5,877 nucleotides of DNA from Acidobacteriota bacterium (GTDB lineage: Bacteria; Acidobacteriota; UBA6911). Location of the stretch: contig JAIRVC010000132.1 of the NCBI GenBank assembly GCA_031254095.1, positions 1 to 5,877 of the forward strand, written 5' to 3'. Position 1 is the stretch's first letter. Every line of letters starts with the position of its first letter. The translations under genes and the position numbers were made by a program. This document shows positions 1 to 5,511 of this stretch, piece after piece. Below the pieces are notes generated by a model. The model was not told the DNA's origin. It worked only from the letters and a program-made list of their open reading frames with translations, and ran no database searches.

Positions 1-1
1 C

Positions 2-313
2 ATTTTAAGCCGACTGACATTAGCCGGCGCAATTTACCTGGTTTTGATTTGCCTTCTGCCTGAGTTCCTTATCACCGGATTTAAGGTTCAATCGGTTCCT
101 TTTATCGGACCCGGGCTGGACGATTTGCTCAGCTCGTTGCAATTGAGTGGGATCACTACGGGGTTGGGCGTGACATTCTTCTTTGGCGGCACATCGCTGC
201 TTATTGTGGTCGGCGTCGCTATGGATACCGTGCAGCAGATAGAATCGCAGTTGATTATGCGTCATTATGACGGGTTTCTGAAAAAGGGAAGGATTCGCGG
301 GAGAAGGGGCTAG
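2..313 (+). CDS. secY: SecY preprotein translocase subunit, C-terminal part (5' truncated by window)
   Basis: SecY is the channel subunit of the SecYEG inner-membrane translocon, which exports unfolded preproteins and inserts membrane proteins. Only the last ~103 residues are present, read in frame from base 2 to the TAG at 311-313. Visible are a hydrophobic helix ([17 protein letters not shown], probably TM9), a loop, then the strongly conserved final helix region ([21 protein letters not shown]10). This runs into [25 protein letters not shown], the typical basic cytosolic tail that contacts the ribosome. The tail motif (YDGFLKKG+IRGR) is diagnostic, so identity is firm. It lies 23 bp upstream of adk, the classic secY-adk junction of the spc operon. 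A start within the fragment at the internal ATG would be spurious, because homology continues to the window edge. Confidence 0.97.
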   Translation: MLSRLTLAGAIYLVLICLLPEFLITGFKVQSVPFIGPGLDDLLSSLQLSGITTGLGVTFFFGGTSLLIVVGVAMDTVQQIESQLIMRHYDGFLKKGRIRGRRG

Positions 314-336
314 GGTCTTAACGGTAAGGTACAATC

Positions 337-1047
337 GTGCGTGAAAAGGCAAGAACCAACTTGAGAACGGCGATTATAATGCTTGGCCCACCCGGCGCGG
401 GGAAGGGCACCCAGGCCCGATTGCTTTACGAAACGCTCGGCTTTGCGCATATCTCAACAGGAGATATGTTAAGGACGGCGATAAAGGAAGACACCGAACT
501 GGGACGGAAGGCAAAAACATTGCTTGAATCCGGTCAACTGGTTCCGGATGAATTAGTGGACGCCATTGTCGAGGAGCGATTACGGAAACCGGATTGCGAT
601 TATGGTTTTATCCTTGATGGCTACCCCCGGACATTGGCGCAGGCGGGCACATTACAGGGAATTTTGGATCGGGACGATGTCCTATCTATTGCGATTGGCA
701 TCAAAACACCTGATGAAGTTCTGGTTGACAGGTTGGCGGCGCGCTGGATTTGTCCGAATTGTAACCGGAGTTTCAGTGAACAGCTCAGTTCCGGCAAACT
801 CAAAGGATTATGTGATAAATGCGGCGAAAAGCTGATTCACAGGGCGGATGACACAGTCGAGGTTATTACCGAGCGGCTGAAGGTTTATCATGAACAGACA
901 GAACCGCTGATTCGGTATTACCATGAACGGAAAATATTTGTGCCGATTGACGGCGATCAGTTGCCAGCTAAAGTTTTTTACGCTATTCGCGATGTTGTTG
1001 AAGAAAAGCGGGTTTTAAACAGGATATGCCCAAAGAAGACGCAATAG
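337..1047 (+). CDS. adk: Adenylate kinase, zinc-LID type
   Basis: Adenylate kinase catalyses ATP + AMP = 2 ADP in the cytoplasm. From the GTG at 337 it is 236 residues. The P-loop GPPGAGKGT lies at about residues 17-25, the AMP-site STGDMLR at about 40-46, and DGYPRT at about 94-99. The LID carries Cys139-X2-Cys142 and Cys159-X2-Cys162, the four-cysteine zinc version (long-form kinase). The start is uncertain. GTG 337 has AAGG seven bases upstream. TTG 361 would give [12 protein letters not shown], closer to the usual family N-terminus, but its AAAAGG is 11 bases away. Either way the start is not ATG. The C-terminus seems about 13 residues longer than usual ([13 protein letters not shown]), and this tail overlaps the first codons of infA. 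It is co-transcribed with secY, with no terminator visible in the 23-bp gap. Confidence 0.96.
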   Translation: MREKARTNLRTAIIMLGPPGAGKGTQARLLYETLGFAHISTGDMLRTAIKEDTELGRKAKTLLESGQLVPDELVDAIVEERLRKPDCDYGFILDGYPRTLAQAGTLQGILDRDDVLSIAIGIKTPDEVLVDRLAARWICPNCNRSFSEQLSSGKLKGLCDKCGEKLIHRADDTVEVITERLKVYHEQTEPLIRYYHERKIFVPIDGDQLPAKVFYAIRDVVEEKRVLNRICPKKTQ

Positions 1048-1244
1048 AGGTTATCGGGATGGTTACGGAAACGTTGCCAAACGCCATGTTCCGTGTGGAG
1101 CTTGAAAGTAAACACCTGATTCTCGCGCATATCTCTGGAAAGATGCGCAAAAATTTTATACGCATTCTTCCGGGCGACAAGGTGCTGGTTGAACTGTCCC
1201 CCTATGATCTGTCGCGGGGCCGGATTGTATACCGGCATAAATGA
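1026..1244 (+). CDS. infA: Translation initiation factor IF-1
   Basis: IF-1 is a small OB-fold protein that binds the 30S A site and helps IF-2 and IF-3 select the initiator tRNA. The 72-residue length is the family standard. The sequence aligns along its whole length with typical IF-1: [20 protein letters not shown] at the start, then [22 protein letters not shown] and [29 protein letters not shown]. The ATG at 1026 gives the canonical N-terminus and lies inside the end of adk, with a 22-bp overlap in a different frame. The only AGGA is at 1021-1024, one base from the ATG and too close to be a normal Shine-Dalgarno site. Translation is therefore probably coupled to ribosomes finishing adk. 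The map gene that often sits between adk and infA is absent here. Confidence 0.97.
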   Translation: MPKEDAIEVIGMVTETLPNAMFRVELESKHLILAHISGKMRKNFIRILPGDKVLVELSPYDLSRGRIVYRHK

Positions 1245-1278
1245 CTGAGTTTTATGTAAGGCGGGTCTGTATTCCGCG

Positions 1279-1304
1279 ACCGATATACTGTATTATTCAT
1301 CGGT
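1279..1304 (+). promoter_or_regulatory. Weak inverted repeat with -10-like TATACT in the infA-rpmJ gap
   Basis: The 82-bp infA-rpmJ gap is the longest within the core cluster. It contains ACCGAT (1279-1284) and its exact reverse complement ATCGGT (1299-1304), separated by 14 bases and followed by TATTTT. TATACT at 1284-1289 resembles a -10 hexamer, but I see no good -35 seventeen bases upstream. It could be a weak attenuator or an internal promoter, or chance. Little else in the gap is recognisable apart from the rpmJ ribosome-binding site. Confidence 0.2.
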
Positions 1305-1326
1305 TATTTTAAGGTAGGAAAGTGTT

Positions 1327-1440
1327 ATGAAGGTAAGGGCATCCGTAAAAAAAATGTGCACTAAATGCAAGGTCGTGCGCCGCAATGGAGTTGTTCAGAT
1401 TCGGTGCTCCAACCCTAAGCACAAGCAGCGTCAGGGTTAA
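1327..1440 (+). CDS. rpmJ: Large-subunit ribosomal protein bL36, zinc-binding form
   Basis: bL36 is one of the smallest ribosomal proteins and joins 23S rRNA helices in the 50S subunit. The reading frame is ATG 1327 to TAA 1438-1440, 37 residues, beginning [15 protein letters not shown] and ending [10 protein letters not shown]. Cys11-X2-Cys14, Cys27 and His32 form the usual C-C-C-H zinc ribbon, so this is the zinc-containing (C+) paralogue rather than a zinc-free replacement. AGGA at 1316-1319 stands seven bases before the ATG, a good ribosome-binding site. It lies between infA and rpsM, the canonical place for rpmJ. The family is commonly 37-38 residues, so the gene is complete. Its shortness makes it easy for automated callers to miss. 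Confidence 0.96.
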   Translation: MKVRASVKKMCTKCKVVRRNGVVQIRCSNPKHKQRQG

Positions 1441-1454
1441 CAGGGAGGTAGAAA

Positions 1455-1817
1455 TTGGCTAGAATCGCAGGAGTGGATCTGCCGCTCAATAAACGGATTC
1501 AGATCGGTCTTACGTACATATTTGGCATCGGCAAAAGCCGCGCGACGACGATCTGTCAGGAAGCCGCTATCGATATTAATGCCAAGGTCAAAGACTTGAC
1601 CGAGGAAGAGACCGTGAAAATCCGCAATATTATCCAGCGCGACGGTATGGTTGAAGGCGATTTGCGGAAAGCCGTTTCGATGGATATCAAAAGGCTGATG
1701 GAGATCGGTTGCTATCGCGGATTGCGACATCGCCGCGGACTTCCTGCGCGTGGGCAGAGGACGCACACAAACGCCAGAACGCGCAAGGGACCGCGCAGGA
1801 TCGTTGGTAAAAAGTAA
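1455..1817 (+). CDS. rpsM: Small-subunit ribosomal protein uS13
   Basis: uS13 sits in the 30S head, contacts 16S rRNA and the P-site tRNA, and forms an intersubunit bridge to 50S. The 120-residue product starts [10 protein letters not shown], continues with [10 protein letters not shown] (residues 21-30, helix-two-turn-helix region), and ends in the highly basic tail [20 protein letters not shown]...[10 protein letters not shown] that reaches toward the decoding site. These are family signatures. Translation starts at TTG 1455, forced by the conserved M-A-R-I-A-G N-terminus and a strong GGGAGGT at 1443-1449, five bases upstream. It is the first gene of the classical alpha operon, but lies only 14 bp after rpmJ, leaving no room for a separate regulatory leader. 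It is therefore probably read through from the spc genes. Confidence 0.97.
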   Translation: MARIAGVDLPLNKRIQIGLTYIFGIGKSRATTICQEAAIDINAKVKDLTEEETVKIRNIIQRDGMVEGDLRKAVSMDIKRLMEIGCYRGLRHRRGLPARGQRTHTNARTRKGPRRIVGKK

Positions 1818-1838
1818 AGGAGCTGGCTGGAGCTACTC

Positions 1839-2261
1839 ATGGCTGAAAAACAGGCGAAACAGGGAAAGAAGACTGCAAAACGTAAAGCTGGCGGCAAGAA
1901 GCGGGAAAAACTGAATATTCCCGCGGGTATGGCGCATATTCTATCAACATTTAACAATACTATTGTCAGCATTACCGATCTTGACGGCAACCTGCTGGCT
2001 ACTTCGAGTTCAGGCGCAAATGGTTTCCGCGGTTCCCGCAAGGGGACGCCGTTTGCCGCGCAACAAGCCGCCACTGTCGCTGCCACGGCCGTCAAAGAAT
2101 ACGGAATGAGGACTGTGATTGTACGGCTTAAAGGCCCGGGCGCAGGAAGAGAATCCGCGATTCGCGCGTTGCAGGCCGCAGGTCTGGAAGTGAAAGCAAT
2201 TCGGGATATTACACCGATTCCACATAACGGCTGCCGGCCGCCAAAACGGCGTAGAGTTTAA
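1839..2261 (+). CDS. rpsK: Small-subunit ribosomal protein uS11
   Basis: uS11 binds 16S rRNA on the 30S platform next to the mRNA exit and E site. The 140-residue product has an N-terminal basic, disordered-looking extension (residues 1-25, rich in K/R/G), somewhat longer than in E. coli (129 residues overall). The core has [13 protein letters not shown] (39-51), [16 protein letters not shown] (62-77) and [13 protein letters not shown] (99-111). It ends with [18 protein letters not shown] (123-140), the conserved tail containing the Asn-Gly that in E. coli becomes isoaspartate. ATG 1839 has GGAG at 1829-1832, six bases upstream, and lies 21 bp after rpsM. Full length, with no abnormality. Confidence 0.97.
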   Translation: MAEKQAKQGKKTAKRKAGGKKREKLNIPAGMAHILSTFNNTIVSITDLDGNLLATSSSGANGFRGSRKGTPFAAQQAATVAATAVKEYGMRTVIVRLKGPGAGRESAIRALQAAGLEVKAIRDITPIPHNGCRPPKRRRV

Positions 2262-2310
2262 AGATACTTTTGATTTTTTTGATTTGATTTTTGATTAAGG
2301 AGATTGGGAA
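2262..2310 (+). promoter_or_regulatory. T-rich GATTT-repeat leader of rpsD with strong Shine-Dalgarno
   Basis: The 49-bp rpsK-rpsD gap is low complexity. From about 2268 to 2296 it is almost only T and GATTT units, including seven consecutive Ts at 2274-2280. It runs straight into AAGGAG (2297-2302), eight bases before the TTG start of rpsD. U-rich unstructured leaders can serve as ribosomal protein S1 or standby binding sites, which may compensate for the weak start codon; this is inference. I see no convincing GC stem directly before the T run, so I do not call a terminator. Confidence 0.4.
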
Positions 2311-2943
2311 TTGGCTAGATACCGCGAAGCGAAATGCCGGCTGTGCCGACGCGAAGGGACAAAGCTTTTCCTTAAAGGCGAGCGTTGCTTCAGGGATACA
2401 TGTGCTGTTGAGAAACGAAGTTTCCCTCCGGGGCAGCATGGCCACAATCATCGCCCTAAAACAGTAGGATATGGCGTACAGCTCCGCGAAAAGCAGAAGG
2501 TTAAACGTATTTACCGGGTGCTCGAGAACCAGTTCGCCAACTATTTCAGCAAAGCGGACAGCATGAAGGGCATTACCGGCGAAACGCTTCTGATGCTCCT
2601 TGAGAGCCGTCTGGACAACGTTGTATTCCGCCTTGGATTTGCTGCTTCCCGCGATCTGGCGAGACAGCTTGTAACCCACGGCCATGTGCTTGTAAACGAC
2701 AAAAAAGTGGATATTGCTTCCGCGCAGGTTAAGCAAGGCGATGTCGTCGCTCTCAGGGAAAGCGTAAAAAAGAATCAGCAGGTGCTGGATTCAGTGGGCT
2801 CCGTCGGCGGGCGCGGAGGAGTTCCCGCCTGGCTTGATTTGAATGCCGACGCTCTTAAAGGCACTGTGCTTTCGCTTCCCAAGCGTGAAGACATTCAAAT
2901 GCCGATTGATGAACAGCTCATCGTGGAACTCTATTCGAAGTAA
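2311..2943 (+). CDS. rpsD: Small-subunit ribosomal protein uS4, zinc-knuckle form
   Basis: uS4 is a primary 16S rRNA binder that nucleates assembly of the 30S body and forms part of the mRNA entry helicase. The 210-residue product has Cys9-X2-Cys12-X13-Cys26-X4-Cys31, the zinc knuckle seen in Thermus-type uS4 and missing from E. coli S4. This is followed by [15 protein letters not shown]. The S4 RNA-binding domain spans roughly residues 98-160 ([32 protein letters not shown]). The end [12 protein letters not shown] is the usual family terminus. Start TTG 2311 is set by the conserved MARYR N-terminus and AAGGAG eight bases upstream. The gene stands between rpsK and rpoA, 13 bp before rpoA. uS4 acts as an autogenous repressor in several bacteria, but no S4-binding leader can be recognised here. 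Confidence 0.97.
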   Translation: MARYREAKCRLCRREGTKLFLKGERCFRDTCAVEKRSFPPGQHGHNHRPKTVGYGVQLREKQKVKRIYRVLENQFANYFSKADSMKGITGETLLMLLESRLDNVVFRLGFAASRDLARQLVTHGHVLVNDKKVDIASAQVKQGDVVALRESVKKNQQVLDSVGSVGGRGGVPAWLDLNADALKGTVLSLPKREDIQMPIDEQLIVELYSK

Positions 2944-2956
2944 TAAGAGGGGAAAT

Positions 2957-3952
2957 ATGACAAGAGCTTTTCAGAAGCCAAAACGGTTGATCTGTGATTC
3001 CGAGACACTGAGTCCGACTTATGGCCGCTTTTATGGGCAGCCTTTTGAACGTGGTTTCGGCACGACGATTGGTAATGTGTTGCGCCGTGTGTTGCTTTCT
3101 TCAATTGAAGGCGCGGCGATCACCGCTATTAAAATCGAAGGCGTTTTGCACGAATTTACACCGATTCCCGGCGTTAAAGAGGACGCGGCCAACATCATAA
3201 TGAACCTCAAGCAGGTTCCGCTCCGGCTCAACGTGGATCATTCCAAGACGATATATCTTGAATCGGATCAGGCCGGCATGTTGACTTCCGCCAATTTTAC
3301 GCCTGACCCGGATGTGGATATTCTTGATCCGAACGTTCATATCGCTACTATCGGCGACGGCGGCAAGCTCAAGGTCGAGATGCGGGTAAAAAAAGGACGT
3401 GGTTACGTTCAGGCGGATGAAAATTTTGAAGAGGATCTGCCTCTTGGATACATCCCGCTCGACAGTGTTCACTCGCCGATTAAACGGGTGAACTACACCG
3501 TGGAAGCCGCCCGTTTAGAGCAGACAACAGACTACGACAAGCTTGTGCTGGATGTATGGACAAACGGCTGCATCTCTCCACAGGATGCGATAGCCAGGGC
3601 CGCCAAGATTGTTAAAGATCACATGTTTATTTTTATCAATTTCGAGGAAGGTCCGGAAGAAATTGAGGAAACGGTTGATCGCGAGGCGGAACGGCTGGTG
3701 GAAAACCTGAAACGTTCCGTAGAGGAGCTGGAGCTTTCGGTGCGTTCCTACAACTGCCTGAGAAATGCCGACATCAAAACGATCGGCGAACTGGTGCAGA
3801 AGTCCGAATCTGATATGTTGAAGACGAAAAATTTCGGACGTAAATCCCTGAATGAAATTAAAGAGATTCTTTCCGATATGGGCTTGTCCTTCGGAATGAG
3901 ACTTGACAGTGACGGCCAGCCGGTTCCCGGCAGTCCCGTTAAGCCGGACTAA
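2957..3952 (+). CDS. rpoA: DNA-directed RNA polymerase alpha subunit
   Basis: RpoA dimerises to scaffold beta and beta' and contacts UP-element DNA and activators. The product is 331 residues. The N-terminal domain (about 1-228) includes [19 protein letters not shown] and [21 protein letters not shown], the dimer and beta-binding surface. An acidic linker follows ([16 protein letters not shown]). The C-terminal domain (about 248-318) contains [20 protein letters not shown] and [13 protein letters not shown]. Arg263, Asn266 and Lys296 correspond to the E. coli DNA-contacting Arg265, Asn268 and Lys298, so UP-element binding is expected. I chose ATG 2957, preceded by GAGGGGA and yielding the normal length. 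The same frame stays open further upstream to ATG 2843, but that stretch lies inside rpsD and is not conserved. It is 13 bp after rpsD and 9 bp before rplQ. Confidence 0.98.
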   Translation: MTRAFQKPKRLICDSETLSPTYGRFYGQPFERGFGTTIGNVLRRVLLSSIEGAAITAIKIEGVLHEFTPIPGVKEDAANIIMNLKQVPLRLNVDHSKTIYLESDQAGMLTSANFTPDPDVDILDPNVHIATIGDGGKLKVEMRVKKGRGYVQADENFEEDLPLGYIPLDSVHSPIKRVNYTVEAARLEQTTDYDKLVLDVWTNGCISPQDAIARAAKIVKDHMFIFINFEEGPEEIEETVDREAERLVENLKRSVEELELSVRSYNCLRNADIKTIGELVQKSESDMLKTKNFGRKSLNEIKEILSDMGLSFGMRLDSDGQPVPGSPVKPD

Positions 3953-3961
3953 GGAAAGTAT

Positions 3962-4402
3962 ATGAGACATCGAGTAGCAGGAAAAAAACTGGGGCGCAAA
4001 ACCCCTCATCGGTTAATGATGTTTCGCAACATGGTCACATCGCTTCTTGACAAAGAGCGTATTCAGACGACTGTTGAGCGCGCCAAAGCCGTGCGTCCGA
4101 TTGCGGAAAAAATTATTACGCTTGGGAAGCGCGATTCGCTTCATGCCCGCCGTCAAGCGTTGGCGTTTGTAAAAGATCCGGCGATTGTCTCGAAGCTGTT
4201 CAGTAATCTGGCGCCGCGATTTGCGGAAAGGCCGGGCGGTTATACCCGGATTATCAAACTGGGTTTCCGGCCTGGCGACGGTACGCAGAAAGCCATCATT
4301 GAGCTGGTGGGAAGCGAGTTTAAGCCCAAAGAACGTAAAGGCAAAGCCAAAAAGAGCGAAAAAGCGCCGGTCGCGGCCGAAAGCGAAAAGAGCGAAAAAT
4401 AA
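3962..4402 (+). CDS. rplQ: Large-subunit ribosomal protein bL17
   Basis: bL17 lies near the exit-tunnel side of the 50S subunit and is bacteria-specific. The 146-residue product opens with [20 protein letters not shown] and has [21 protein letters not shown] (22-42). The core ends with [26 protein letters not shown] (90-115), all family hallmarks. Compared with the E. coli protein (127 residues) it has a longer low-complexity charged tail from about residue 120, rich in K, E, S and A, with three SEK units. The ATG at 3962 follows AGGAAAG, six bases from GGA, and lies 9 bp after rpoA. rplQ is the classical last gene of the alpha operon, but here another gene follows after 23 bp with no intergenic terminator. 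Confidence 0.97.
   Translation: MRHRVAGKKLGRKTPHRLMMFRNMVTSLLDKERIQTTVERAKAVRPIAEKIITLGKRDSLHARRQALAFVKDPAIVSKLFSNLAPRFAERPGGYTRIIKLGFRPGDGTQKAIIELVGSEFKPKERKGKAKKSEKAPVAAESEKSEK
4350..4399 (+). repeat. Short direct repeat encoding the K/S/E tail of bL17
   Basis: The 14-mer AAAAGAGCGAAAAA occurs exactly at 4350-4363 and 4386-4399, with a shorter related AAGCGAAAAG at 4381-4390 between them. In frame it encodes KSEK units of the charged C-terminal extension of bL17. It probably reflects slippage or local duplication in a disordered tail rather than a DNA element. Confidence 0.6.
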
Positions 4403-4425
4403 GCTCTGTCCAAGTAGCTGTCGCA

Positions 4426-5019
4426 ATGAATTTTGAAACTATTCCTTCAGCGAAACTCCCCACGGTTTTTGGGGAGTTTCGTATTTATGGGTTCAGAGAT
4501 ATTGACTCCGGCGAAGAAGCCGTGGCTTTGGTTGTGGGTGATCCATGCCCAGAAAAGGCCGCGCTTGTGCGTATTCACTCCCAGTGCCTGACCGGCGATG
4601 TTTTTTCTTCTAAAAGGTGCGACTGTGGCGAACAGCTCAATGCCGCGCTTGATTTGATAGCCAGGGCGGGAAACGGCGTTCTGGTTTATCAGCAGAAGGA
4701 AGGCAGGGGCATCGGCCTTACCAACAAAATCCGCGCATACGAATTACAGGACAAAGGGCTGGATACCGTCGCGGCCAACATTTCGCTTGGCTTTGAGGCC
4801 GACCTGCGCGACTACGTAATGCCGGCCGAGATACTGAAATATCTCGGCGCTACGCGCGTCAATCTGCTATCCAATAATCCTGACAAGGTTCAGGGTCTGG
4901 AAAACGAGGGCATTATAGTCGAAAAAAGGATTTCCATCGAAGTCGCCCCGAACGATGTGGACAAGAACTACCTGCGCGTAAAAAAAGAAAAAATGGGGCA
5001 CCTCCTCAAAAACGTTTAG
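4426..5019 (+). CDS. ribA: GTP cyclohydrolase II (stand-alone RibA)
   Basis: RibA opens GTP to 2,5-diamino-6-ribosylamino-4(3H)-pyrimidinone 5'-phosphate, releasing formate and pyrophosphate: the first step of riboflavin (FMN/FAD) synthesis. The 197-residue product matches the stand-alone E. coli enzyme almost residue for residue in numbering. Zinc ligands Cys54, Cys65 and Cys67 are in CLTGDVFSSKRCDCG, YQQKEGRGIGLTNKIRAYELQD is at 88-109, and the catalytic-region Tyr105, Asp126 and Arg128 are in place. It ends KKEKMGHLL, also typical. No DHBP synthase (RibB) domain is fused. ATG 4426 gives the conserved N-terminus (AKLPTVFGEF), but no Shine-Dalgarno sequence is visible in the preceding 23 bp. 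A perfect hairpin covers codons 9-19. It is probably transcribed by read-through from rplQ. No other rib gene is in the window and no FMN riboswitch is seen. Confidence 0.97.
   Translation: MNFETIPSAKLPTVFGEFRIYGFRDIDSGEEAVALVVGDPCPEKAALVRIHSQCLTGDVFSSKRCDCGEQLNAALDLIARAGNGVLVYQQKEGRGIGLTNKIRAYELQDKGLDTVAANISLGFEADLRDYVMPAEILKYLGATRVNLLSNNPDKVQGLENEGIIVEKRISIEVAPNDVDKNYLRVKKEKMGHLLKNV
4451..4481 (+). promoter_or_regulatory. Perfect 12-bp hairpin inside the 5' end of ribA (possible attenuator or terminator)
   Basis: CGAAACTCCCCA (4451-4462) is exactly complementary to TGGGGAGTTTCG (4470-4481) across a seven-base loop (CGGTTTT), and a G-U pair could add one more step. It begins 25 bases after the ribA ATG and encodes the conserved KLPTVFGEF stretch. 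It stands just beyond the last ribosomal gene. The following bases, TATTTATGG, are only moderately U-rich, so it is a poor classical intrinsic terminator. It could reduce read-through from the ribosomal operon, stabilise the upstream mRNA 3' end, or be fortuitous. The structure is seen in the sequence; the role is inference. Confidence 0.45.
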
Positions 5020-5164
5020 CAACAACCTCACGGCGGCTATTGCTCAGTGATCAGAAAAATACGCCGGAACCATCTTTTGGTAACTTCGAGATGAAGTTAT
5101 AGGCATGATGCCCGGTTTAAGCCGCAGAAAAAGAAACAATTCAAATTGTCTGGTATTTTCCCGC

Positions 5165-5193
5165 TTGGTGATCTGTAAAATATAGTTTACAAT
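5165..5193 (+). promoter_or_regulatory. Putative promoter of the toxin-antitoxin operon (leaderless)
   Basis: TTGGTG (5165-5170) and TACAAT (5188-5193) are separated by 17 bp. The -10 matches the sigma70 consensus at five of six positions and the -35 at three of six. The expected start point would be about 5200, which is the A of the toxin ATG, so the mRNA may be leaderless. This agrees with the absence of a Shine-Dalgarno sequence before the toxin. Other -10-like AT-rich hexamers (TAAAAT, TATAGT) lie just upstream but lack a suitably spaced -35. Confidence 0.4.
5174..5191. promoter_or_regulatory. Operator-like dyad TGTAAA-N6-TTTACA
   Basis: TGTAAA (5174-5179) and TTTACA (5186-5191) are perfect inverted repeats around a six-base AT-rich centre. 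The dyad lies in the -35/-10 spacer and overlaps the -10. HTH antitoxins of such modules commonly repress their own operon through TGTA...TACA-like dyads, so this is a reasonable candidate site for the downstream antitoxin. The assignment is inferred from position and symmetry. Confidence 0.4.
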
Positions 5194-5199
5194 GTTTAA

Positions 5200-5511
5200 A
5201 TGATTGAGATACGCAAGACAGAAATTTTCAGTAGATGGCTAAAAGGGCTGAAAGATGCAATTGCAAAAGCGCATATTGACAGGCGCATCGAACGGTTGAA
5301 AAACGGTAATTCGGGAGACGTGGAACCAATTGGCGAAGGATGCTCTGAAATGCGTATTCATTATGGCCCTGGTTATCGGGTGTATTACAAGGATACCGGT
5401 AAAGAAATAATTATCCTGTTGTGCGGCGGCGACAAGTCCATGCAGGCAACGGATATTGCAAAGGCGAAAAAAATCGCGAGAGAGGTGGAATATGATTCTG
5501 AAGACGAGTAA
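5200..5511 (+). CDS. RelE/ParE-superfamily toxin (Gp49-like addiction module killer, HI1419 type)
   Basis: This is the probable toxin of a type II toxin-antitoxin pair. At 103 residues it fits the family of small addiction-module killer proteins related to phage Gp49 and HigB/RelE (TIGR02683-like by my recollection). The N-terminus is IEIRKTEIFSRWLKGLKD, followed by a basic helix (IDRRIERLKNGNSGD). The signature is GEGCSEMRIHYGPGYRVYY (46-63), then IIILLCGGDKSMQATDIAKAKKIA (70-93). RelE relatives cleave ribosome-bound mRNA, but the activity of this one is not shown by sequence. ATG 5200 gives the full conserved N-terminus. There is no Shine-Dalgarno sequence upstream, which suits a leaderless transcript. 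The last 20 bases overlap the antitoxin gene. The extra acidic tail (EVEYDSEDE) coincides with this overlap. Confidence 0.88.
   Translation: MIEIRKTEIFSRWLKGLKDAIAKAHIDRRIERLKNGNSGDVEPIGEGCSEMRIHYGPGYRVYYKDTGKEIIILLCGGDKSMQATDIAKAKKIAREVEYDSEDE

Larger units (their letters stand above)
5020..5199. other. 180-bp non-coding region between ribA and the toxin gene
   Basis: No open frame or RNA gene is recognisable here. It holds several short perfect dyads. TAACTTC/GAAGTTA has arms at 5081-5087 and 5093-5099. GGCAT/ATGCC has arms at 5102-5106 and 5108-5112. ACAATT/AATTGT has arms at 5136-5141 and 5144-5149. TGTAAA/TTTACA has arms at 5174-5179 and 5186-5191. None of these is followed by a clear T run, so no intrinsic terminator for ribA can be assigned with confidence. 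The right end contains the putative toxin-antitoxin promoter. Confidence 0.6.

Noticed and set aside
1441..1454. S4-binding pseudoknot leader before rpsM, as in the E. coli alpha operon
   Set aside because: Only 14 bases separate rpmJ and rpsM, too few for the structure, and no pseudoknot can be recognised.
2233..2280. Intrinsic terminator after rpsK (GC-rich end plus T7 run)
   Set aside because: The only stem (CGCC/GGCG) is four base pairs and lies well before the T run, inside the rpsK coding end; an operon break here would separate rpsD and rpoA without a promoter.
2209..2736. Long minus-strand open frame opposite rpsD
   Set aside because: It is antisense to a clearly conserved ribosomal protein, has no family resemblance and no ribosome-binding site; it is a shadow of the real gene.
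2843..2956. Upstream extension of rpoA
   Set aside because: The frame is open but lies within the rpsD coding sequence. The ATG at 2957 has a good ribosome-binding site and gives the standard RpoA length.
3515..4009. Long minus-strand open frame opposite rpoA and the start of rplQ
   Set aside because: It spans the end of one real gene and the start of another on the opposite strand, with no recognisable domain.
4403..4450. FMN riboswitch controlling ribA
   Set aside because: The gap is 23 bp and the conserved RFN elements are absent; the hairpin lies inside the coding sequence.
5456..5491. Upstream start for the antitoxin
   Set aside because: It would add 12 basic residues not typical of the family and lacks the GAGGTG site that precedes ATG 5492.
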